Below, in pieces: positions 45,017-54,081 of a DNA stretch of 64,000 nucleotides. The position numbers were made by a program, and so were the translations under genes. This stretch comes from Sedimentitalea sp039941015 (GTDB lineage Bacteria; Pseudomonadota; Alphaproteobacteria; Rhodobacterales; Rhodobacteraceae). The stretch is from the NCBI RefSeq assembly GCF_039941015.1, contig NZ_JBDVFI010000103.1; one strand, written 5' to 3'. Numbering within the stretch: the first letter of the stretch is position 1; each line of letters opens with the position of its first letter. The notes under the pieces are model-generated. The model did not search any database. It saw only the letters and a program-made list of their open reading frames with translations, and had not been told where the DNA came from.

Positions 45017-46408
45017 ATGTCCGAAGATTACATCGTCAAAGACATCTCGTTGGCCGATTTCGGCCGCAAGGAACTGGACATCGCGGAAACCGAAATGCCG
45101 GGCCTGATGGCGCTGCGCGAAGAATACGGTGAGAGCAAGCCACTGAAAGGCGCGCGCATTGTCGGCTCGTTGCACATGACGATTCAGACCGCCGTCTTGA
45201 TCGAAACGCTTGTGGCTCTCGGTGCGGATGTCCGCTGGGCCTCGTGCAACATCTTTTCAACTCAGGATCACGCGGCGGCCGCAATTGCTGCCGGTGGCAC
45301 CCCGGTCTTTGCGGTCAAGGGTCAGACGCTGGAAGAGCATTGGGATTACCTCGACAAATCCTTCATGTTCCCTGAAGGCGCAAACCTGATCCTCGACGAT
45401 GGCGGAGACGCGACACTTTACGTGCTGCTGGGTGCCCGCGTCGAAGCCGGTGAAACCAATCTTATCGAAGTGCCGACTTCGGAAGAAGAAGAGGCCATAT
45501 TCGCGCAGATCAAGAAACGCATGGCTGCCAGCCCCGGATGGTTCACCAAAACCCGCGATGCGATCCAGGGTGTATCCGAGGAAACCACTACCGGTGTCCA
45601 CCGCCTCTATGATCTGCATAAGAAGGGCCAGCTTCCCTTCCCCGCGATCAACGTGAACGACAGCGTGACCAAGTCGAAGTTCGACAACAAGTACGGCTGC
45701 AAGGAATCGCTGGTGGATGGCATTCGCCGTGCAACCGATACAATGATGGCAGGCAAGGTCGCTGTTGTTTGCGGGTATGGCGACGTAGGCAAAGGCTCGG
45801 CCGCATCGCTGAGTGGCGCAGGCGCTCGGGTCAAGGTAACCGAAGTCGATCCCATTTGTGCGCTTCAAGCCGCGATGGACGGTTTCGAGGTTGTGACGCT
45901 TGAGGATGCGCTGAGCACGGCGGACATCTTTATCACCACAACCGGCAACAAGGACGTGATCCGCATCGAGCACATGCGCGAGATGAAGGACATGGCCATC
46001 GTCGGCAATATCGGCCATTTCGATAACGAGATTCAGGTCGCCTCGCTCAAGAACCACAAGTGGACCAACATCAAGGACCAGGTGGACATGATCGAGATGC
46101 CAAACGGCCATCGTTTGATCCTGCTGTCCGAAGGCCGCCTGCTGAACCTGGGCAATGCGACCGGGCATCCGTCTTTCGTAATGTCAGCCTCGTTCACCAA
46201 TCAGACGCTGGCACAGATCGAACTGTGGACGCGGGGCGATCAGTACAACAACGAAGTGTACATTCTGCCAAAGCATCTGGATGAAAAGGTTGCGCGCCTG
46301 CATCTTGATCGGATCGGAGTGAAACTTTCGTCGCTCAGCAAGGAACAGGCCGACTATATCGGCGTTTCGACGGACGGACCGTTCAAGCCAGAACACTACC
46401 GCTACTGA
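45017..46408 (+). CDS. ahcY: Adenosylhomocysteinase
   Basis: The 463-residue enzyme hydrolyses S-adenosylhomocysteine to adenosine and homocysteine, recycling the product of methyltransferases. It carries the family's GARIVGSLHMTIQTAVLIETL, the NAD site GYGDVGKGSAASL, and ends at the canonical PFKPEHYRY. The ATG at 45017 is preferred over a GTG four codons earlier. No riboswitch-like structure was seen in the 115-bp leader. Confidence 0.97.
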   Translation: MSEDYIVKDISLADFGRKELDIAETEMPGLMALREEYGESKPLKGARIVGSLHMTIQTAVLIETLVALGADVRWASCNIFSTQDHAAAAIAAGGTPVFAVKGQTLEEHWDYLDKSFMFPEGANLILDDGGDATLYVLLGARVEAGETNLIEVPTSEEEEAIFAQIKKRMAASPGWFTKTRDAIQGVSEETTTGVHRLYDLHKKGQLPFPAINVNDSVTKSKFDNKYGCKESLVDGIRRATDTMMAGKVAVVCGYGDVGKGSAASLSGAGARVKVTEVDPICALQAAMDGFEVVTLEDALSTADIFITTTGNKDVIRIEHMREMKDMAIVGNIGHFDNEIQVASLKNHKWTNIKDQVDMIEMPNGHRLILLSEGRLLNLGNATGHPSFVMSASFTNQTLAQIELWTRGDQYNNEVYILPKHLDEKVARLHLDRIGVKLSSLSKEQADYIGVSTDGPFKPEHYRY

Positions 46409-46434
46409 AGCCCGCGCGGTTTCACCACGCAAAT

Positions 46435-46460
46435 GGGCAGCATTCGAAAGAATGCTGCCC
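46435..46460 (+). terminator. Terminator of ahcY
   Basis: GGGCAGCATTC (46435-46445) and GAATGCTGCCC (46450-46460) form a perfect 11-bp stem with a GAAA tetraloop. GTGTTTTGGGG follows. It begins 27 bp after the ahcY stop. Confidence 0.8.
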
Positions 46461-46651
46461 ATCGTGTTTTGGGGGATGCAAAACACGCGAATGCCAGGAA
46501 CGGCTGGCATTTGACGCGCGTACAGTATCGCGCAAAACCGGATTGTTGCCGACGGGAAGCTTTATCGATATTTCCCCTTTGTTTAAGTAGCCCCCCCCGT
46601 TAACCTTCACTCCAGCCGATTGGGCTGTGTTTGCAAGGCGGGAGTTATTTG

Positions 46652-46993
46652 ATGGGCAAACGTGACGATTTGATTGCGCAGTATGCGGACGATCTGAAAA
46701 ACAAATGTGGCATGACGCCGGATATGGATCTGCTCACCAAGGTGACAATTGGCTGCGGGCCGGCGATCTATGACGCCGACGCCTCGACCGTTGCGGGATC
46801 GCAACCGGCAGAACTCGAAACGGTAAAGAAGAATTTTCTCATCAAGAAGCTGGGGCTGGAAGACGGCCCTGCACTGGGTGAAGCCATCGACAAAGCGATC
46901 GAGACATACGGCAAATCAGAGCGGAACAAGTACCGCGCAGTGATCTATTACATGCTGACAAAGCACTTTGGCAAAGAATCCGTCTACGGCTGA
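46652..46993 (+). CDS. DUF2853 family protein
   Basis: The 113-residue soluble protein starts MGKRDDLIAQYADDLKNKCGM and matches DUF2853, with VTIGCGPAIYDADASTVAGSQ and a C-terminal helical part (KYRAVIYYMLTKHFG). Its function is unknown. The ATG at 46652 follows GCGGGAG; a slightly longer frame exists. It stands alone between two terminators. Confidence 0.82.
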   Translation: MGKRDDLIAQYADDLKNKCGMTPDMDLLTKVTIGCGPAIYDADASTVAGSQPAELETVKKNFLIKKLGLEDGPALGEAIDKAIETYGKSERNKYRAVIYYMLTKHFGKESVYG

Positions 46994-47015
46994 CACCAGT
47001 TCAGACCAGACCTTG

Positions 47016-47044
47016 AAACGCCCGCTCGCTGGAGTGGGCGTTTT
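47016..47044 (+). terminator. Terminator of the DUF2853 gene
   Basis: AAACGCCCGCT (47016-47026) and AGTGGGCGTTT (47033-47043) form an 11-bp stem, one G-T pair, with a CGCTGG loop. TTTT runs on from the stem. It starts 23 bp after the DUF2853 stop. Confidence 0.82.
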
Positions 47045-47099
47045 GCATTTCAGTCAAATCGTCCGGGCTTTGCATTTGCGGCATCGGTCGTTTGCGGGC

Positions 47100-47217
47100 T
47101 ACCAAGAGATACGGCTAGGACGGTCGGGACCTGAGATTTCAATACGCGTGTGGTGAGTAGGTAACACGCGGGGTGAGAGGGAGGGTCCGACTACGTTCGG
47201 GCCCTCCCTGAGTTTTA
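47100..47217 (+). ncRNA. Possible structured small RNA with its own terminator
   Basis: Between the DUF2853 terminator and the convergent DUF1761 gene, two stems follow each other. CGCGTGT (47145-47151) pairs with ACACGCG (47164-47170). A 13-bp stem at 47178-47209 (GGGAGGG arm, ACTACGT-type loop) is followed by GAGTTTTA. The T residues point to a plus-strand transcript. The 5' end is a guess, no known RNA family is recognised, and the hairpin might simply terminate another transcript. Confidence 0.35.
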
Positions 47218-47276
47218 TCGTCAGCGCAGTCCACCGGGTAGATCGGCTGTCCACGCCCATGTTCCAAGGGCTCCCC

Positions 47277-47672
47277 TTAGAACAAGACCAGCACCAGCCC
47301 CATCGCCGCACATCCCAACGTCGCACACCCGCCATCAATCAGAGTAAGGCGTATCGGGCGCATCCCATAAGCGTTGTTGATCGCAATCCACGGGGTAATA
47401 AAGAACAACCCAATCCCGCCACCAGCCACAAATCCGGCGCCGAGCGTCTCAATTCCGCCCAGCGAAAAAACGTGCCGCATCATCCCGGCAACCACCAGCT
47501 GCAGCACAAAAGTCATTGCGAAAATGACCGGTGATTGCCCGCCTTCGGGCTTGCCATCGGCACCGCGGGGAATGCGTGCCGCCTGCATCCACGGTTCTGC
47601 CAACGTCATGTACCAGACAGACCCCAACACGAATGACGCTGCCGCAGCAGCGATCACGCTCAGAAACTCCAT
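47277..47672 (-). CDS. DUF1761 family membrane protein
   Basis: The 131-residue protein has four membrane helices, starting FLSVIAAAAASFVLGSVWYMTLAEPW and matching DUF1761. Function unknown. The start at 47672 follows AGAGGA; the open frame upstream continues into the next gene and is not this protein. It lies 41 bp after the EVE gene and could share its mRNA. Confidence 0.8.
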   Translation of the reverse strand: MEFLSVIAAAAASFVLGSVWYMTLAEPWMQAARIPRGADGKPEGGQSPVIFAMTFVLQLVVAGMMRHVFSLGGIETLGAGFVAGGGIGLFFITPWIAINNAYGMRPIRLTLIDGGCATLGCAAMGLVLVLF

Positions 47673-47713
47673 GACATCCTCTGTTCGCAATTGTGCGAAA
47701 GAAGTCTGCCCGA

Positions 47714-48136
47714 TCAGTCGGGTTTTGTCTGCCCCATCTCGCAGACGATGCGCCATTCGCTTTCGGTCACGGGCTGCACAGACAGGCGGGAATTCTTGAC
47801 CAGAACCATATCTGCAAGCCGTTCTTCGGCCTTGATCTGATCCAGCGTCACGGCGTTGGTGAATGGGCGCACGGCCTTGATATCCACGCAATCCCAGCGA
47901 TCATCATCCGTGGTGCTGTCAGGATGTGCCTCAGCACAAACCTCGACGATTCCGACAATCTTGCGATCTTTCTGAGATAGATAGAAAAACCCGCGATCGC
48001 CTAACTTCATCTCGCGCATGAAATTGCGGGCCTGATAGTTGCGCACCCCATCCCACTCTTCGCCTGCGTCTCCCTTGGCAACCTGCTGTTCCCAACTCCA
48101 AGTCGAGGTTTCGGATTTAAAGAGCCAATATGCCAT
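47714..48136 (-). CDS. EVE domain protein
   Basis: The 140-residue protein is an EVE domain: AYWLFKSETSTWSWEQ at the start, EEWDGVRNYQARNFMREMKLGDRGFFYLS in the middle. The fold is related to PUA and YTH and is thought to bind modified nucleotides in RNA or DNA. Its ATG overlaps the stop of the YciI gene by one base (TGATG). Confidence 0.9.
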   Translation of the reverse strand: MAYWLFKSETSTWSWEQQVAKGDAGEEWDGVRNYQARNFMREMKLGDRGFFYLSQKDRKIVGIVEVCAEAHPDSTTDDDRWDCVDIKAVRPFTNAVTLDQIKAEERLADMVLVKNSRLSVQPVTESEWRIVCEMGQTKPD

Positions 48137-48408
48137 CAGCCGACGACCTTTTTCCACGGAATCAGTTCGACGTCCTGAAACAAGCCGGCCTTGGCATAGG
48201 GGTCATTTGCCGCCCAATCCTGCGCAGCGGCAAGGTCATTCACATCCAGGATCACCAGCGAACCGATCATCCCACCCGCATCGTCCAGCAACGGACCGGC
48301 CTGCGTAACAACTCCGGTTTCCTCGATATAGGCAAGGTGTGCCGCACGATTATCGAGCCGGGTTCGCAGGGCACCGTCATTGTCACGGGCGATCAGGGCA
48401 ACAAGCAT
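48136..48408 (-). CDS. YciI family protein
   Basis: The 90-residue protein has the YciI fold pattern: VALIARDNDGALRTRLDNRAAHLAYIEE at the start and FQDVELIPWKKV at the end. The family includes small dehydrochlorinase-like proteins, mostly of unknown function. It begins 1 bp after the gpsA stop and overlaps the EVE gene, so the order gpsA-yciI-EVE is one unit. Confidence 0.85.
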   Translation of the reverse strand: MLVALIARDNDGALRTRLDNRAAHLAYIEETGVVTQAGPLLDDAGGMIGSLVILDVNDLAAAQDWAANDPYAKAGLFQDVELIPWKKVVG

Positions 48409-48409
48409 A

Positions 48410-49372
48410 TCATTCTTCCTTAAGAGGGCGCGCAAGCAATTCTGCCATCGCGTCGGTTAGTGTCAATTTGCCATCCAGCATCCCAACCACCGCACGTGTG
48501 ATTGGCATATCAAGCGCCATGTCATCGGCTTTGGCCGCAACAGCGTGCGCCGTCGCAGCCCCTTCAACCGTAACAGATGGGTCAAACCATTCGCCACGGC
48601 CAAGGGACAGGCCAAGCCTATAGTTCCGTGACTGTTCCGAGGTGCAGGTCAAAGTCAGATCGCCAAAGCCTGAAAGCCCGGCGAGTGTTTCGGGCTGCGC
48701 GCCAAGCGCCAGCGCCATGCGCTGCATCTCGGCATATCCGCGTGTCATCAGGGCGGCGCGCGCGCTGTCACCCAAACCAGCGCCGATCACCGCTCCACAT
48801 GCAATGGCAACCACGTTCTTGAGCGCCCCACCCAGTTCTGCACCGATGACATCCTGCGTTCGATACAGACGCAGGTTCGTTGTCGTCAGTTCATGTTGCA
48901 GGCTGCGGCCCGGGTCCGCACCAGCACAGGCAAGCGTGAGCGCCGTTGGAAGACCACGTGCGATATCATGGGCAAAGCTTGGCCCGGTGAGGAGCGCCGT
49001 ACGCGTCTGCGGCAAGACCTGCGACATGACCACGACCGGCCCGACGCCGGTGCTCAACTCGATCCCCTTGCAACAGGCAACCAGCGTTCGCGGGGCGAGT
49101 TGCGCAGCATATTCGGTCAGAACGCCACGCAATTGCTGCATGGGGACGGCCAGCAGCAGGGTTTCATGCGCTGCGCCCTCTTCAATATCCGAGGTGACAG
49201 TCAACTGATCTGGAAGCGTCACACCCGGCAGGCGAGCAGAATTCTGCCTGTCTCGCTGGATCGCGCTAGCTTGCTCCGCAGATCGGGCCCACATGGAAAC
49301 CGGACCGTTGCCGGCCAAAGATACGGCAAGGGCTGTGCCAAATGCGCCTGATCCGATCACACCGACACTCAT
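48410..49372 (-). CDS. gpsA: Glycerol-3-phosphate dehydrogenase [NAD(P)+]
   Basis: The 320-residue enzyme reduces dihydroxyacetone phosphate to sn-glycerol 3-phosphate for phospholipid synthesis. It has GVIGSGAFGTALAVSLAG for NAD binding, VACCKGIEL, and GGALKNVVAIACGAVIGAGLGDSARAALMTRG with the catalytic lysine. Its start overlaps the end of tsaD by 4 bp (ATGA). Confidence 0.95.
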   Translation of the reverse strand: MSVGVIGSGAFGTALAVSLAGNGPVSMWARSAEQASAIQRDRQNSARLPGVTLPDQLTVTSDIEEGAAHETLLLAVPMQQLRGVLTEYAAQLAPRTLVACCKGIELSTGVGPVVVMSQVLPQTRTALLTGPSFAHDIARGLPTALTLACAGADPGRSLQHELTTTNLRLYRTQDVIGAELGGALKNVVAIACGAVIGAGLGDSARAALMTRGYAEMQRMALALGAQPETLAGLSGFGDLTLTCTSEQSRNYRLGLSLGRGEWFDPSVTVEGAATAHAVAAKADDMALDMPITRAVVGMLDGKLTLTDAMAELLARPLKEE

Positions 49373-50466
49373 GCCTTGGCGCCCTTCCTGCCACTGCCCA
49401 GTAAGGCCGGGCTGCTGTTGTCCAACGGCCAGCGTGGACGCGCGGCCAAATCCATGCCATCGCACGCCCCGTCGCGGAACCGCTCGATCCCGGCATAGGC
49501 AATCATCGCTGCGTTATCAGTGCAGAGCGCCAGCGGCGGAGCGAGAAATCTGGTTCCCATTTCATCCGCCACGGATTCAAGCCCGCCTCGGATTGCGGTG
49601 TTCGCGGCAACGCCGCCTGCAACGGCCAGTGTTATCTCTGAAGGACCTTCGGCGAGATAGATTCGCAGTGCACGACGCGTCTTTTCCGCCAGAACGTCGG
49701 CGACGGCAGCCTGAAACCCGGCACACATGTCGGCACGGTCCTGCCGTGTGATCCCATTCTTTTCTGCGACAATCTGATCGCGCTGCCGCAACAGTGCGGT
49801 TTTCAGACCCGAGAACGATAGATTGCAATCGTCGCGGTCCAGCAATGGCCGAGGAAAGCGAAAACGCCGCGGGTCGCCGGTGATCGCCTCAGCCTGCACG
49901 GCCGGACCACCGGGCTGAGGCAGACCCAAAAGGCGCGCGGTCTTGTCGAACGCTTCGCCAGGCGCATCGTCAATCGTGCCGCCCAATCGGGTAAAGTCGT
50001 CCGGCGACCGAACCAAAAGGTATTGGCAATGTCCTCCTGAGACCAAAAGCATCAGGTAAGGAAATGAAATCGCATCGGTAAGGCGCGGTGTCAGCGCATG
50101 GCCGGCAAGATGGTTGATCCCCACAAGAGGCAGCCCGGTTGCCGCGCAAATGCCTTTGGCGCACATGACACCGGACATGACCCCACCGATCAGCCCCGGA
50201 CCTGCAGTGACCGCCACCGCATCCAGCTCTGCTAGCGTCAGATCCGCCCCAGCCAGCGCATCGCGAACACATTGATCAAGCTTTTCCGCGTGTGCCCGCG
50301 CCGCAAGTTCCGGTACCACACCACCGTAGGCGCTGTGCAGCTCTGTTTGGCCGTATACGATGGATGACAGGATTTCGGCACGATCGACGCCAGATTGCTG
50401 AACCACCGCTGCGGCGGTATCGTCGCAACTGCTTTCGAGCCCCAATACGGTAAGTGTTTGTGCCAT
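49369..50466 (-). CDS. tsaD: tRNA threonylcarbamoyladenosine biosynthesis protein TsaD
   Basis: The 365-residue protein has the ASKHA-fold pattern, the two metal histidines in GINHLAGHALTP and SGGHCQYLL. It transfers the threonylcarbamoyl group to adenosine 37 of ANN-decoding tRNAs together with TsaB, TsaC and TsaE. The ATG at 50466 gives the normal start AQTLTVLGLESSCDDTAAAVV. It diverges from hemD, separated by 74 bp. Confidence 0.96.
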   Translation of the reverse strand: MAQTLTVLGLESSCDDTAAAVVQQSGVDRAEILSSIVYGQTELHSAYGGVVPELAARAHAEKLDQCVRDALAGADLTLAELDAVAVTAGPGLIGGVMSGVMCAKGICAATGLPLVGINHLAGHALTPRLTDAISFPYLMLLVSGGHCQYLLVRSPDDFTRLGGTIDDAPGEAFDKTARLLGLPQPGGPAVQAEAITGDPRRFRFPRPLLDRDDCNLSFSGLKTALLRQRDQIVAEKNGITRQDRADMCAGFQAAVADVLAEKTRRALRIYLAEGPSEITLAVAGGVAANTAIRGGLESVADEMGTRFLAPPLALCTDNAAMIAYAGIERFRDGACDGMDLAARPRWPLDNSSPALLGSGRKGAKA

Positions 50467-50540
50467 AGGCCTGATCATTGCACCCTGTCCTGCCGGGAGG
50501 TATCACCCTATGCGTTGCCAAACAATCCCGGTAGGTATCG

Positions 50541-51281
50541 ATGCATGATCCAAAGGTGACACTGCTCATGACCCGCCCTCGCGCCGAGTCCGAGCGGTTC
50601 CTGCGCCAATTGCCAGCCAAAGTCCTGAAACAGGTGATGCCAGTTGTGGCGCCATTGCTCAAGATTGAACCCGGCGATGAAACCGTCGACCTGACAAATG
50701 TTGCCGGGGTGATCTTTACCTCCGTTAACGGTGTACGGGCCGCGCCGGCACCTAGCCAGAGCCGCGAAATACTAGCATATTGCGTTGGTACGGGGACCGC
50801 CCGCATCGCACAGGAGCTTGGCTGGCGTGTGGATGCGACTGGCGCCAACGCGGACGAACTCGTCGCCACGCTTATAGGGTCACAGACCCAAGGCCCTTTG
50901 CTTCATCTTTGCGGCAGACACACACGCGGAAAGATTGCGGAGCGGCTTGGCGACGCTGGCTGCCAAACGCGACGGCAGGTCGTGTATGATCAGAAATTGC
51001 TGCCAATTGACGATAAGATTCTGGCAACTTTGCAGGGAAACGCCCCGGTCATTGCTCCGATCTTCTCGCCACGCACCGCGCGGCAATTTGTCAGCCAGTG
51101 CCGGGAAATCAGGCATTTGCACCTTGTCGCGATGAGCTCTGCGGTCGCTGAACCCCTGTCTGCTATGACCCATCTGACGCTATCGGTTGCGAAACAGCCG
51201 AATGCTGCCAGTATGGCATCTGTCGTCGAAATGCTTGTCCATCGACACTGCCGGGTTGAGAGTGGCCGGGGTGCACAGTAA
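50541..51281 (+). CDS. hemD: Uroporphyrinogen-III synthase
   Basis: The 246-residue enzyme closes hydroxymethylbilane to uroporphyrinogen III with inversion of ring D. Sequence conservation in this family is low; the support is the N-terminal LLMTRPRAESERFL, VIFTSVNGVRA, and the later IFSPRTARQF, together with the gene order before the mitofilin and HemY genes, typical of alphaproteobacteria. Confidence 0.88.
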   Translation: MHDPKVTLLMTRPRAESERFLRQLPAKVLKQVMPVVAPLLKIEPGDETVDLTNVAGVIFTSVNGVRAAPAPSQSREILAYCVGTGTARIAQELGWRVDATGANADELVATLIGSQTQGPLLHLCGRHTRGKIAERLGDAGCQTRRQVVYDQKLLPIDDKILATLQGNAPVIAPIFSPRTARQFVSQCREIRHLHLVAMSSAVAEPLSAMTHLTLSVAKQPNAASMASVVEMLVHRHCRVESGRGAQ

Positions 51282-51334
51282 CATTCACGAGGGCTTTGGT
51301 ATGATTGATTTGAGAATCAAAGGGGTAAAACACG

Positions 51335-52504
51335 GTGGCTGACAAGAATACGCCCGCGCACGAACAGGAAGTCGAAGGCCAGACCGAACCCGACAATGTC
51401 ACTGTCGAAACAGAGTCTCCGGATAACAACGAGAAAACCGACAGCCCTGCCGTGGCCGAAACCGAGCGCATCGTGGTGGAGAAGGAAAAGACAATTGAAA
51501 CCCGAAGCGGCTTTGGATCGGCCTTGTTCGGCGGGATCGTCGCGGCCTGTCTTGGTTTCATCGCCGCGAGGTCGGATGTCATCGACCCCTATCTGCCTGA
51601 GTTCCTGAGCTCCGACAATATGTCTGAGGAAATCGCTGAACTGCAAAGCGGACTGGCGTCCCAGACCGAGAGCATTGCCGCGGTTGGCGCCAAAGTGGAC
51701 GCCATCACGATGCCGGATCTGGGGCCCGTTGAGACGAGCATTACTGATCTGACCGCGCAAATCGCACCGCTGAGCGGTCGTATCGACTCGGTTCAGGCGG
51801 ACCTTGCGGATATGGACAAGCGCCTGACCGAAGTTGCGAAACGTCCGATTGACGAAGGCGTTTCCGAAGCCGCGATCGCCGCCTACGAGAAAGAGCTGGC
51901 CGATTTGCAGAAAGCAATGGCCACGCAGCGCGGAGAGGTCGAAGATCTGATCGCCGACGCCCGTGCAATCAAGGCCGAAGCCGGTGAATTGGAGGCGAAC
52001 GCCGCCAAGGCCGCCCAGCAAGCAGCAAATCGCGCGACGATGGCGCAACTGCGTGCAGCCCTTGATGCCGGGTCGCCGTTTGTGGCCGAAGCCGAGGAAC
52101 TCAAGGCCGCGAATGTCGACGTCCCTGCCGATCTGACCGCGTCTGCGGCTGATGGTGTCGCGACATTGACCGCTCTGAATAACAGCTTTCCGTCTGCGGC
52201 CCGTGCTGCGCTGGCCGCTGCGAGGGCGGAAAAAGGTCCCGAAGATAGAGGGCTCGGATCATTTATCAAACGCCAGCTTGGTGCGCGTTCTGTCGAACCG
52301 CGTGACGGCGACGACCCTGACGCCATCCTATCACGGGCCGAAGCTGCCGTTGCTGATGGCCGCCTTGATGAGGCGCTGAACGATATTGCCACGCTGCCCG
52401 GTACGGCGCAGGCAGCGATGAGCACCTGGATCGACCGGGCGCATGCGCGACAGGTTGCGGTCACCGCCGCCGATTCTCTGGCTGACCGCCTGAACTCAAA
52501 CTGA
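51335..52504 (+). CDS. Mitofilin-like membrane protein of the hem operon
   Basis: The 389-residue protein has an acidic N-terminal cytosolic part, one membrane helix (about residues 63-82: ALFGGIVAACLGFIAA), a long coiled coil (to about 230) and a C-terminal helical domain that resembles the mitofilin/Mic60 signature (FIKRQLGARSVEPRDGDDPDAILSRAEAAVADGRLDEALNDI). Alphaproteobacterial Mic60 bends membranes and partners with outer-membrane proteins. Translation starts at GTG 51335. Gene order hemD-mitofilin-hemY supports the call. Confidence 0.87.
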   Translation: MADKNTPAHEQEVEGQTEPDNVTVETESPDNNEKTDSPAVAETERIVVEKEKTIETRSGFGSALFGGIVAACLGFIAARSDVIDPYLPEFLSSDNMSEEIAELQSGLASQTESIAAVGAKVDAITMPDLGPVETSITDLTAQIAPLSGRIDSVQADLADMDKRLTEVAKRPIDEGVSEAAIAAYEKELADLQKAMATQRGEVEDLIADARAIKAEAGELEANAAKAAQQAANRATMAQLRAALDAGSPFVAEAEELKAANVDVPADLTASAADGVATLTALNNSFPSAARAALAAARAEKGPEDRGLGSFIKRQLGARSVEPRDGDDPDAILSRAEAAVADGRLDEALNDIATLPGTAQAAMSTWIDRAHARQVAVTAADSLADRLNSN

Positions 52505-52514
52505 AGGACCTGCC

Positions 52515-54011
52515 ATGCTCTGGTCACTAATAAAGATACTGATCTTTGTCGCGATCATCGCGCTGCTCGCTTTGGGTGCCGGTTATCTGATGGAATCTCA
52601 GGGCGGGGTTCAGATCACGCTGGCCGGAACCGAATACACCCTTGGCCCATTGCAATCGGTCATGGCGGCGGTGGTTCTTGTGGTTCTTGTCTGGCTTGGC
52701 CTGAAACTGTTGTCTCTGTTGATCGCGACGCTGCACTTTCTCAACGGAGATGAAACGGCGCTGTCACGCTATTTCGACAGAAATCGCGAGAAAAAGGGAT
52801 TTGAAGCCCTCTCTGAAGGTCTCTTGGCGCTTGCTTCTGGCGAGGCGAAACAAGCCATGTCCAAGGCCGCAAAGGCCGAGAAGTATCTTGAAAAGCCAGG
52901 ACTCACCAACCTGTTGACGGCGCAGGCCGCCGAGATGGCCGGCGATACCAAAAAAGCGACGGAAACCTACAAGAAGCTGATTCAGGACGAAAACACCCGA
53001 TTTGTCGGTGTTCGTGGTATCATGAAGCAGAAGCTTTCTGAGGGGGATACCGAAACTGCCCGCAAACTGGCTGAAAAGGCGTTTCAACTCAAACCGCGCC
53101 ACGAGGAAACGCAGGATGTTCTGCTCAAGCTGCAGGCGCAGGCACGGGATTGGTCCGGGGCACGCAACACTTTGAATGCCAAACTGAAGTCCGGCAGCCT
53201 ACCCCGCGACGTGGTGACAAGACGCGAGGCTGTACTGGCGCTCTCCGAAGCTCAGGATGTCATCGCCGAAGGCACGACCATCGAAGGTCAGGAACAGGCG
53301 ATCGAGGCCAATCGACTGTCCCCGGATCTGGTCCCGGCGGCGGCCATGGCCGCACGATCCTATATCGCGGCTGACAAACCGCGAAAGGCGATCAGGGTTC
53401 TGAAAAAGGCGTGGGAGGCGCAACCGCATCCCGATCTGGCCGCCGCATTCGCAGAGATCAAGCCAGAAGAAACGGCTGAAGAGCGGGTCAAACGGTTTAC
53501 AGCGCTGACGAACATTCAACCGCAACATCCCGAAACCCGCTTGGTCCGTACCGAACTTAACATCGTCGCCGAGGACTTTCCCGAGGCGCGCCGTGCCTTG
53601 GGCGATCTGGCCGAGACAGCGGCGGATGCGCGTGCACTGACCTTGATGGCGGCAATCGAACGCGGCGAAGGTGCGCCAGATTCTGTTGTGCAGGGTTGGT
53701 TGACCAAGGCGCTGAGCGCCCCGCGCGGCCCGCAGTGGGTTTGTGAGAACTGCAACCATATCCACGGCGTCTGGGCGCCGGTCTGCGAAAACTGTGAGAG
53801 TTTCGATACGCTTGTCTGGAAAGCGCCACAGGCGCCCGAAGTCCGCAATACCACGGGCGCCCATCTGTTGCCGCTGATTGCCAGTGGCCCGGACCCGGTG
53901 GAAATCATACCCGACGCCGAAGTGCTGGATGTAGAGTCAGAGGCAACGGATATAGAAGGTGATGCCGGACCCGAAGTCACCGAAACAGCACAGAACAAAC
54001 CTGCGACCTGA
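52515..54011 (+). CDS. hemY: HemY N-terminal domain protein with C-terminal zinc-ribbon-like motif
   Basis: The 498-residue protein has two N-terminal membrane helices (about 1-25 and 40-65), then tetratricopeptide-type repeats to about residue 385. It is the HemY protein of the hemD operon, named for its association with late heme genes although its biochemical role is not known. Beyond residue 400 it has VCENCNHIHGVWAPVCENC, two CxxC pairs that look like a zinc ribbon. It starts 10 bp after the mitofilin gene, with GAAGGA before the ATG. Confidence 0.87.
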   Translation: MLWSLIKILIFVAIIALLALGAGYLMESQGGVQITLAGTEYTLGPLQSVMAAVVLVVLVWLGLKLLSLLIATLHFLNGDETALSRYFDRNREKKGFEALSEGLLALASGEAKQAMSKAAKAEKYLEKPGLTNLLTAQAAEMAGDTKKATETYKKLIQDENTRFVGVRGIMKQKLSEGDTETARKLAEKAFQLKPRHEETQDVLLKLQAQARDWSGARNTLNAKLKSGSLPRDVVTRREAVLALSEAQDVIAEGTTIEGQEQAIEANRLSPDLVPAAAMAARSYIAADKPRKAIRVLKKAWEAQPHPDLAAAFAEIKPEETAEERVKRFTALTNIQPQHPETRLVRTELNIVAEDFPEARRALGDLAETAADARALTLMAAIERGEGAPDSVVQGWLTKALSAPRGPQWVCENCNHIHGVWAPVCENCESFDTLVWKAPQAPEVRNTTGAHLLPLIASGPDPVEIIPDAEVLDVESEATDIEGDAGPEVTETAQNKPAT

Positions 54012-54037
54012 CGGGGCTTGGTGGTTTAGACGAAACA

Positions 54038-54072
54038 CGGGCGCTGGTGGCCGAACAGACCACCAGCGCCCG
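54038..54072. terminator. Bidirectional hairpin between hemY and cynS
   Basis: CGGGCGCTGGTGG (54038-54050) and CCACCAGCGCCCG (54060-54072) form a perfect 13-bp stem with a 9-nt loop in the 70-bp gap between two convergent genes. No clear T run is seen, so its efficiency is uncertain. Confidence 0.65.
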
Positions 54073-54081
54073 TTGACAATC

